The notes under the pieces are model-generated. The model worked only from the letters and a program-made list of their open reading frames with translations, had not been told where the DNA came from and searched no databases. Below, in pieces: positions 56,901 through 64,000 of a stretch of 64,000 nt of DNA. Every line of letters begins with the position of its first letter. Positions within the stretch are counted from its first letter, which is position 1. The position numbers and the translations under genes were made by a program. Origin of the DNA: Omphiscola glabra (lineage: Eukaryota; Mollusca; Gastropoda; Lymnaeidae). The DNA lies in assembly GCA_964017045.1 (NCBI GenBank), contig OZ024808.1, positions 6,093,284-6,157,283 on the forward strand, in the 5' to 3' direction.

Positions 56901-58935
56901 CTGGGGAGATATTGGGGGGGTTGATGAGCTGTCCCACTGGGGAGATATAGGTGGAGTTGATGAGCCGTCCCACTGGGGAGATATTGGTGGAGTTGATGAG
57001 CCGTCCCACTGGGGAGATTTTGGTGGGGTTGATGAGCCGTCCCACTGGGGAGATATTGGTGGAGTTGATGAGCCGTCCCACTGGGGAGATTTTGGTGGGG
57101 TTGATGAGCCGTCCCACTGGGGAGATATTGGTGGGGGTGATGAACCGGCTCAGTAGGGAGATATTGGTGGGTTGATGAGCCGTCCCACTGGGGAGATATT
57201 GGTGGGTGGGGAATTTATATTTACAAAATTAAATTCATACAGAGCCGTCGCTTTGGCCTGTAGCTGCAAGGGTGTGTGGGGGGGGGGGGGGGGGGCTCTG
57301 ATATTTATGGGGCCCAACGTTGTGATGTAAGTGACAAAACCGAAAAGCTGCGGTGTGTGGGGGTGGGGGGTTTCAAAAGTCAGGTGACGGCTCTGAGCGT
57401 ATATATTGGAAGGATATGAAATGTGTGTAAATAAAAGAATACGTCATATTGCATATGTTGCTATGATGTGTTTCGTGAGTATGGACTTTCGATTATGTTT
57501 TGAAACATGTGTTGTGGTCATGAGTTGGGAGTGAATACGTTTATAAGGGCTAGCCGTGATTGATTAGACTATCAATGCACATGTGAAAGGGTTAATATGT
57601 CGGAAGTACGAGGATATTTGATCAGTGACCAGAAGTTCATCATTGTGTCCTTGAATTCATCGGTGTGTCCAGTAAATCCTCATTGTGTCCAATAGTTCAT
57701 CAGTGTGGCCATTAGTTTATCAGTGTGTCCAATATTTCATCAGTGTGTCCAGTAGTTCATCAGTGTGTCCGGGTGTGTTTAATGGTGTTTCCCCCCTTTA
57801 TTTCAGATAGTATATTATGTGATCAGATTTGTCGTGTGAATTTGTTCTAGTTTTGTCGTTAAAAAAGAACTGTTAGTTTTGGTAATAAATGTCAGAGTTA
57901 TTCATGTCTTAGAGAACTGTGCATTATGAAAGTAACAGACCCTAGGCCAACAGTGCAGTAGTGAAGAAGTGATGTTCAACATTTAAAGAAGTGGTGTTCA
58001 AATTTAAAGAAGTGGTGTTCAAAATTTAAAGAAGTGGTGTTCAAATTTAAAGAAGTGGTGTTCAACATTTAAAGAAGTGGTGTTCAAATTTAAAGAAGTG
58101 GTGCTCAACATTTAAAGAAGTGGTGTTCAAATTTAAAGAAGTGGTGTTCAACATTTAAAGAAGTGGTGTTCAAATTTAAAGAAGTGGTGTTCAACATTTA
58201 AAGAAGTGGTGTTCAAATTTAAAGAAGTGGTGCTCAACATTTAAAGAAGTGGTGTTCAAATTTAAAGAAGTGGTGTTCAACATTTAAAGAAGTGGTGTTC
58301 AACATATAAAGAAGTGGTGATCAACATTTAAAGAAGTGGTGTTCAAATTTAAAGAAGTGGTGTTCAACATTTAAAGAAGTGGTGTTCAAATTTAAAGAAG
58401 TGGTGCTAAACATTTAAAGAAGTGGTGTTCAAATTTAAAGAAGTGGTGTTCAACATTTAAAGAAGTGGTGTTCAACATATAAAGAAGTGGTGATCAACAT
58501 TTAAAGAAGTGGTGTTCAAATTTAAAGAAGTGGTGTTCAACATTTAAAGAAGTGGTGTTAACATTCAGAATGTAAATAAGGCAGTAGTAAAGAAGTAGTG
58601 CTCAACATTTAGAACTCTTCAGAATTTAGAAGTACACGACATATTTGTATGCTTCAAATATCAATCCACACCATTCAATCAACTAAACAGGTAATATACG
58701 TACCTAAGAATTCTGGTTTGTTTGGACACGCCTCTGGCGCTCGCGCTGTGACAAGGTGAAGTTTGGTAGTCTTGAGAGCGGTATAAGATGACGTCATGAA
58801 CACAACCAGTGAGGTGTAGACTGTAACCTTGACCGTGAGTAGAATCAGGACGGCGAGGAGGAAAGGCTGGACGCCTGCTGACCCTAAACGGGACAGCTTC
58901 AGTGCGATGGTTTGCTGTACCGTTGACCTTGACAT
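50838..58935 (-). CDS. Beta-1,4-N-acetylgalactosaminyltransferase-like (bre-4-like), gene 2
   Basis: Join of complement 58704-58935, 56668-56900, 55130-55320, 54668-54790, 53672-53776 and 50838-50997; all GT-AG, all phases match, 347 residues. Type II Golgi protein of the GT7 family transferring a sugar from UDP to terminal GlcNAc of glycans. Anchor about residues 21-47; CPNKPEF begins the catalytic domain; IPYRNR in exon 2; DVD at 187-189; [17 protein letters not shown] 248-256; MMRH (Met280, His283) supplies the other metal ligands, as M344/H347 do in bovine beta4GalT1; [10 protein letters not shown] and [11 protein letters not shown] close the fold. Ile225 at the Tyr289 position predicts UDP-GalNAc use, as in invertebrate beta4GalNAcTs (bre-4 type). 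Paralogue of gene 1, same orientation, about 27 kb apart. Appears intact. Confidence 0.85.
50998..52264. other. Intron 5 of gene 2, partly repetitive
   Basis: Includes a G run (51036-51049), a 50-bp duplicate at 51290-51385 (caactatccccggcctgcgg) and a (GT) run at 51721-51737. No exon seen. Confidence 0.4.
52265..52632. repeat. 43-bp repeat in intron 5 of gene 2
   Basis: catggtgtggctggtaatgt plus gacacatatatcaccatttaatt, eight to nine copies. Confidence 0.88.
52790..52955. repeat. 29-bp repeat
   Basis: ataaggatatttctgttgta plus tactctatg, five to six copies. Confidence 0.88.
52984..53027 (-). pseudogene. Duplicated fragment of transferase gene 2 exon 5
   Basis: ttgggtttctgtcccatccg then ttagccaggtcgtgtct aligns with the 3' end of exon 5 (53676-53715: ctgggtttctgtcccagcct then ttgtccagatcgtgtct). 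The donor side is destroyed. Confidence 0.7.
53025..53650. repeat. 21-bp minisatellite between exon 5 and its duplicated fragment
   Basis: gtccctacaaggacactgtg plus c, about 29 copies; 3' of exon 5 in intron 5. Frames on both strands are spurious. Confidence 0.9.
53672..53776 (-). CDS. Transferase gene 2, exon 5 (MxxH metal motif)
   Basis: Acceptor TCTGGTCCCCAG|A, donor GACAG|GTTGTT, 105 nt. [20 protein letters not shown] then [12 protein letters not shown]; corresponds to the RPxxxxGRxxMxRH...NPxR segment of the family. Too short to stand out as an open frame. Confidence 0.8.
54105..54692 (-). repeat. 69-bp repeat, nine copies, containing the exon 4 donor of gene 2
   Basis: ctcacctgtc (donor GACAG|GTGAG on -) at 54111, 54180, 54249, 54318, 54387, 54456, 54525, 54594 and 54663. 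The last is the real exon 4 edge; the others carry about 20 bases derived from the exon end plus intron sequence. Confidence 0.9.
54668..54790 (-). CDS. Transferase gene 2, exon 4
   Basis: Acceptor CTGTATTCCAG|C, donor AGACAG|GTGAGC, 123 nt. [18 protein letters not shown] and [13 protein letters not shown]. The donor is the first of nine tandem copies. Confidence 0.9.
55130..55320 (-). CDS. Transferase gene 2, exon 3 (DVD motif)
   Basis: Acceptor GTTGTCCCAG|GTA, donor TATGG|GTAGGA, 191 nt. [15 protein letters not shown] and [18 protein letters not shown]. Confidence 0.9.
55321..56170. other. Intron 2 of gene 2, no exon seen
   Basis: AT-rich unique sequence. Confidence 0.35.
56170..56285. 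repeat. About 37-bp AT-rich repeat
   Basis: aattaactaaaaccagccaa plus acttgaggtaaat, three to four copies. Confidence 0.7.
56458..56556. repeat. 14-bp repeat (gtcagagactcaat)
   Basis: Seven copies, near perfect. Confidence 0.9.
56668..56900 (-). CDS. Transferase gene 2, exon 2
   Basis: Acceptor ATCTCCCCAG|TG, donor GAACAG|GTGAAC, 233 nt as in gene 1. Encodes [23 protein letters not shown] and IVLVEQ. The frame stays open upstream through the 36-bp repeat that carries copies of the acceptor. Confidence 0.85.
56884..57208 (-). repeat. 36-bp repeat, about nine copies, containing the exon 2 acceptor of gene 2
   Basis: On - each unit reads AATATCTCCCCAG|TGGGACGG plus CTCATCAACTCCACC. The last copy is the real acceptor of exon 2. 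36 is a multiple of three and the frame is open. Confidence 0.9.
57209..57645. other. Intron 1 of gene 2, nothing recognised
   Basis: Long G run at 57279-57294; otherwise unique. Confidence 0.35.
57646..57780. repeat. 18-bp repeat (gtgtccagtagttcatca)
   Basis: Seven degenerate copies in intron 1 of gene 2. Confidence 0.75.
57968..58562. repeat. 22-bp minisatellite with two alternating subtypes, intron 1 of gene 2
   Basis: aagaagtggtgttcaacatt plus ta alternating with a shorter copy caaatttaa; about 27 copies, so the true period is the 43-bp pair. A block with atataaagaagtggtgatc recurs at 58302 and 58475. Confidence 0.88.
58704..58935 (-). CDS. Transferase gene 2, exon 1
   Basis: ATG at 58935; 77 codons plus G before donor GTACGT. 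Hydrophobic [21 protein letters not shown] is the signal anchor; CPNKPEFL at the end. Confidence 0.75.
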
Positions 58936-59174
58936 TCTATGGTAAGCTGGCGATACATCTATATAATTATTAACAAAGTAGCATCCACAAAATAGTTCTA
59001 ACTACCGAATGTTACCAGCCTTACTATTTGACACCAAATTAATAACAGAAACAGTTTAATCACACACACTGAGTTCAGCTTGCTGTGGCCAACTTGGCAC
59101 TCGGCGCTGTTTTCATTTTTGACAAACATCCATAGTCGCAACACTTAAAATATGGCAGATTGCGCTGTTTAGGA

Positions 59175-59345
59175 CACCATGAGAGTATGCCGGATTGTAG
59201 AGCAGCAAAAGTGATGTATCGCAGAAACCTAGGGACAGACGTCTCAGCGGTCGACCAAGACTGAGATGGACTGACGCTGTAGAGAAGGCCTTAGGCCAGC
59301 TGGGGGTTAGCGCACGGAGGCGAAAAGCCATGGATCGATCCGAGT
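59175..59345 (+). pseudogene. LINE 3' terminal fragment
   Basis: Reads RRLSGRPRLRWTDAVEKAL, GQLGVSARRRKAMDRSE then stop on +, the usual tail of a LINE reverse transcriptase protein. It is followed by tgatgatgatg-type tails. Confidence 0.65.
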
Positions 59346-59600
59346 AAAAGGATGTGGTGGAGCAGGCCAGGGCCCCACATGCGCTTTAGCGCCACTGATG
59401 ATGATGTCTGAATGGCAGGATGTGTTGGAGTAGGCCATGGCCTTACACGGTCTGTAGCGCCACTGATGATGATGTCTGAATGGAAGGAGGTGGCGGAGCA
59501 GGCCAGGGCCCTACATTCGCTGTGTCGCCATTGATAATGATGTCTGAATGGAAGGTGGTGTAGCAGGCCAGGGCCCTACATTCGCTGTAGCATCATTCTC
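59335..59600 (+). repeat. About 66-bp repeat made from the LINE 3' end
   Basis: Four copies of a unit with gcaggccagggccctaca and cgccactgatgatgatgtct; it is a tandem amplification of the end of the LINE fragment at 59175-59345. Confidence 0.75.
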
Positions 59601-59704
59601 GGCATTTGACTAAGATTAAGTGTAGTATATGTCCCGTCAGGTTATATGACCTTTTTGAGAGGCTCGAGATATCTCTTTGAGACTGGCCAAAATGATCGGG
59701 AAGA

Positions 59705-60170
59705 TATTTAGAATAAATGAGAGAGCCACAAGGGCAAGAGACCCACAAGGACAAGCGATTCACAAGTGCAAGAGACCAAAAAAAATGCAAGAGACCAGAA
59801 AGGACAAGAGACCCACAAGGGCAAGAAACCCACAAGGGCAAGATACCCACAAGGGCAAGAGAACCGCAAGGGCAAGAAATCCACAAGGGCAAGAGAACTG
59901 CAAGAGCAAGAGACCAAAAAAGGCAAGAGACCAGAAAGGGCAAGAGACCAGAAAGGGCAAGAGACCCACAAGGGCAATAGACCCAAAAGACCCACAAGGG
60001 CAATAGACCCAAAAGACCAAGAGACCCACAAGGTCAATAGACCCAAAAGACCTAGAGACCCAAAAGGGCAATAGACCCAAAAGACCAAGAGACCCACAAG
60101 GGCAATAGACCCAAAAGACCAAGAGACCCACAAGGGCAATAGACCCAAAAGACCAAGAGACCCACACGGG
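59705..60170. repeat. Composite minisatellite (cacaagggcaagagacc)
   Basis: Two families: 16-17 bp units to about 59980, then a 39-bp unit with gcaatagacccaaaagacca. Frames on both strands are spurious. Confidence 0.88.
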
Positions 60171-60279
60171 CACACATTGACGGGATTACGCTGGTAAAGC
60201 AGAACATCTGTGAGATGCCCCGGGGGGGGGGGGAGCCAATGATGATCTGTGTCATTGACATTTTGTATATCAATTCCTG

Positions 60280-60535
60280 TTCAGTAGTTCTGTGGTCCAG
60301 AAGTCAACTAGTGCAGTATTATCGTGTGGTCCAGAAGTCATCTAATTGGTGCAGTAGTTCTGTGGTCCAGAAGTCAACTAGTGCAGTATTATCGTGTGGT
60401 CCAGAAGTCATCTAATTGGTGCAGTAGTTCTGTGGTCCAGAAGTCAACTAGTGCAGTATTATCGTGTGATCCAGAAGTCATCTAATTGGTGCAGTAGTAT
60501 CGTTTGAGCCAGAAGTCAATTAGTGCAGTAGTTTG
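60280..60535. repeat. 70-bp repeat, three to four copies
   Basis: Each unit has two diverged halves, agttctgtggtccagaagtc and tatcgtgtggtccagaagtc. Confidence 0.88.
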
Positions 60536-61545
60536 AGCTATTTACCGTATATTAATTTCATCGCTATTCATCACCACAGAAATAAATTTCACTTGTAGTT
60601 TTAAATTAAAAGGCTGAATATCGAGGCTTTTAGTACCACGCAACTCACGATTTATTTTCATTGACTTCATCATGGAGATATTTTTTATTTTAAGCTCTTC
60701 TTCTATTTTGTTGTTTGGTTGGGGTGGGGGGTTAATATTTTTTAGAGGCTCTATTTGGAGGTGAGGGTAACAATAAGGTTTGAGAACACTGCAACACATA
60801 TGATATATTACTTACCTTGTAAGCAATTCGTTTAGATATGTTTGTATGTGGCATTATTAATGTTCATGTTCAAACCAACTTGAACCAAGGACATTAGATT
60901 AGTCTCCTGGTACTTAACATAAGATCAAAGTGGGAGTGGGGCGTAGTTACAGGGTTGGAACGTCTTTGTATAATCTCATAAATGATTTATGCAGCGGTTT
61001 ATAGGAAAAATTAGGTGAAACAAGATCATCAAACGTGGTGCAGTGCTTTTCCTATAAAATCTAACTGGGCTAAATTATCCCCATGAATATTTTTTTAAGA
61101 ACACCATCATACCACCCCCATTGCCCTAAAAGCTAACCTGCTTGCAGCGATGATACCAGTAGCAGCCATAGCCGCTGAACTATAAATATTATCTTCATTG
61201 TTTCCTTTTCACCAACAACAAGCTATGCTATAGTCGGCCATGCTTTTGACGTCATCACCGGAAGTTTTGTCGACGACTTGTTCTTTTATAGCTATAAAAA
61301 AATAGATCTCTTTGCAGCTACAACAAGAGAGAGAAATATTTTTAAAATAGATTTATCTCAATTATTCATATTTCGATATTTATTTAGGAGGAACACCGAA
61401 AAAACAGGAAGGGGATTTCCCATTAACATCAAAATAACAAAGTTACTATTTAAACATAATATTTTATCATTGGGAACAAGACACATGACACCAATCGGCC
61501 AGTTTGTAGCCCAATAGCATTATGATTGGTTAAACCACTGGTCAG
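60536..61545. other. Upstream region of transferase gene 2, no exon certain
   Basis: Unique AT-rich sequence containing the CRE/ETS site at 61237-61268. Confidence 0.4.
61237..61268 (-). promoter_or_regulatory. CRE plus ETS promoter-like site
   Basis: tgacgtcatcaccggaagt holds a perfect CRE (tgacgtca) and an ETS site (ccggaagt) four bases apart. On - it lies just upstream of GCATGGCCGACTATAGC, a candidate first codon. It is 2.3 kb upstream of gene 2 exon 1, so it could be that gene's promoter or another gene's. Confidence 0.35.
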
Positions 61546-61547
61546 AA

Positions 61548-64000
61548 TACTTGTCATCTCACACACATTACAAGTCATCTCACACACAAGTCCTCTCACA
61601 CACATTGCAAGTAATCTCACACACATTACAAGTCATCTCACACACATTACAAGTCATCTCACACACATTACAAGTCATCTCACACACATTACAAATAATC
61701 TCACACATTACAAGTCATCTCACACACATTGTAATTCATCTCACATACATTACAAGTCATCTTACACACATTACAAGTCATCTCACACACATTACAAGTC
61801 ATCTCACACACATTAAAGTCATCTCACACACATTACAAGTCATCTCACACACATTACAAGTCATTTCACACACATTACAAGTCATCTCACAAACATTGCA
61901 AGTAATCTCACACACATTACAAGTCATCTCACACACATTACAAGTCATCTCACACACATTACAAATAATCTCACACATTACAAATAATCTCACACATTAC
62001 AAGACATCTCACACACATTGCAATTCATCTCACACACATTACAAGTCATCTCACACACATTACAAGTCATCTCACACACATTACAAGTCATCTCACACAC
62101 ATTACAAATAATCTCACACATTACAAGTCATCTCACACACATTGCAATTCATCTCACACACATTACAAGTCATCTTACACACATTACAAGTCATCTCACA
62201 CACATTACAAGTCCTCTCACACACATTATAAGTCATCTCACACACATTACAAGTCATCTCAAACACATTACAAGTAATTTCACACACATTACAAGTCATC
62301 TCACAAACATTGCAAGTCATCTCACACACAAGTCCTCTCACACACATTACAAGTCATCTCACACACATTACACATCATCTCACACACATTACAAGTCATC
62401 TCACACACACTGCAAGTCATCTCACACACATTACAAGTCATCTCACACACATTGCAAGTCATCTCACACACATTGCAAGTCATCTCACACACATTGCAAG
62501 TCATCTCACACACATTGCAAGTCATCTCACAAACATTACAAATCATCTCACACACATTACAAGTCATCTCACACACATTTCAAGTCATCTCACACCCATT
62601 AAAGTCATCTCACACACATGTTATCGCACACACATTACAAGTCAGCTCACACACAAGTCCTTTCACACACATTACAAGTCATCTCACACACATTACAAGT
62701 CATCTCAAACACATTACAAGTCATTTCACACACATTACAAGTCATCTCACAAACATTGCAAGTCATCTCACACACAAGTCCTCTCACACACATTACAAGT
62801 CATCTCACACACATTACATGTCATCTCACACACATTACAAGTCATCTCACATACATTACAAGTCATCTCACACACATTACAAGTCATCTCACACACATTA
62901 AAAGTCATCTCACACACATTGCAAGTCCTCTCACACACATTGCAAGTCATCTCACACACACTGCAAGTCATCTCAAACACATTAAAAGTCATCTCACAAA
63001 CATTACAAGTCATCTCACACACATTGCAAGTCATCTCACAAACATTACAAATCATCTCACACACATTACAAGTCATCTCACACACATTTCAAGTCATCTC
63101 ACACACATTAAAGTCATCTCACAAACATTACAAATCATCTCACACACATTACAAGTCATCTCACACACATTTCAAGTCATCTCACACACATTAAAGTCAT
63201 CTCACACACATGTTATCTCACACACATTACAAGTCATCTCACACACATTACACATCATCTCACACACATTACAAGTCAACTCACACACATTACAAGTCAT
63301 CTCACACACATTACAAGTCATCTCACACACATTACAAGTCATCTCACACACATTACAAGTCATCTCATACACAAGTCATCTCACACACATTACAAGTCAT
63401 CTCACACACATTACAAGTCATCTCACACACATTACAAGTCATCTCGCACACATTATAAGTCATCTCACACACATTGCAAGTCATCTCACACACATTACAA
63501 ATCATCTCACACACATTACAAGTCATCTCACACACATTACAAGTCATCTCACACACATTGCAAGTCATTTCACACACATTGTATGTTATCTCACACACAT
63601 TACAAGTCATCTCACACACATTAAAAGTCATCTCACACACATTGCAAGTCAGTTCACACACATTGCAAGTAATCTCACACACATTACAAGTCATTTCACA
63701 CACATTGCAAGTCATCTCACACACATTACAAGTCATCTCACACACATTACAAGTCATTTCACACACATTGCAAGTCATCTCACACACATTACAAGTCATC
63801 TCACACACATTGCAAGTCATCTCACACACATTACAGGTCATTTCACACAAATTGCAAGTAATCTCACACACATTACAAGTCATCTCACAAACATTGCAAG
63901 TCATCTCACACACAAGTCCTCTAACACACATTACAAGTCATCTCACACACATTACAAGTCATCTCACACACATTACAAGTCATCTCACACACATTACAAG
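61548..64000. repeat. 21-bp satellite (attacaagtcatctcacacac), more than 110 copies
   Basis: Runs off the window end. Variants: tgcaagtc, acaaatcatc, and short units lacking seven bases (cacacaagtcctctcacacac). Frames on both strands (TCNVCEM repeats on -) are spurious. Confidence 0.95.

Noticed and set aside
61526..64000. Long frames in the 21-bp satellite (SHTHYKS, TCNVCEM), the latter resembling a Cys-rich repeat protein
   Set aside because: Pure satellite translation, open on both strands.
1..64000. tRNA, rRNA or riboswitch genes
   Set aside because: No cloverleaf with A/B box consensus or rRNA-like conserved string was recognised by eye; a tRNAscan/Rfam run would decide.

Overview
The window is eukaryotic nuclear DNA: split genes with GT-AG introns, non-LTR retrotransposon remnants, MITE-like elements with 8-bp target duplications, and a very heavy load of minisatellites (by adding spans, roughly a third of the 64 kb). 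Gene content (a mucin-like Ly6/uPAR-type secreted protein and two bre-4-like beta-1,4-glycosyltransferases) and style of repeats suggest an invertebrate, most likely a gastropod mollusc; the taxon is an inference.

Layout. 1-5.2 kb: the 3' part (five exons, + strand) of a secreted protein with Cys-rich N-terminal segments, about 75 Thr-rich 8-residue repeats and a C-terminal ten-cysteine Ly6/uPAR-like domain. 5.3-17.4 kb: intergenic, with a hAT-like MITE, several minisatellites and a 5.3-kb array of a 54-bp satellite. 17.5-23.4 kb: beta-1,4-GalNAc/Gal transferase gene 1 on the - strand (five exons found, one expected exon not found). 23.5-50.8 kb: intergenic, mostly minisatellites, a second copy of a MITE, two decayed LINEs abutting tail to tail at 36.29 kb, a 1.9-kb non-autonomous element with a perfect 8-bp duplication, and two copies of a long interspersed repeat (42.9-45.8 kb). 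50.8-58.9 kb: transferase gene 2 on the - strand, six exons, apparently intact. 59-64 kb: a LINE 3' end, more minisatellites, a CRE/ETS promoter-like site, and a 21-bp satellite running off the window end.

The two transferase genes are paralogues in the same orientation with identical exon lengths and phases (233, 191, 123 nt). Both carry the DVD metal motif and the FGWGAEDDD motif, and both have Leu/Ile where vertebrate beta-4-galactosyltransferase 1 has Tyr289, which predicts GalNAc rather than Gal as donor sugar. Gene 1 seems to lack the exon carrying the second metal-binding motif (MxxH).

The most striking pattern is that many minisatellites are built from exon edges: their units contain the splice acceptor or donor (or stop codon) of the neighbouring exon, so a real splice site sits as the last copy of a tandem array of near-identical splice sites. 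I find this at exons of all three genes.
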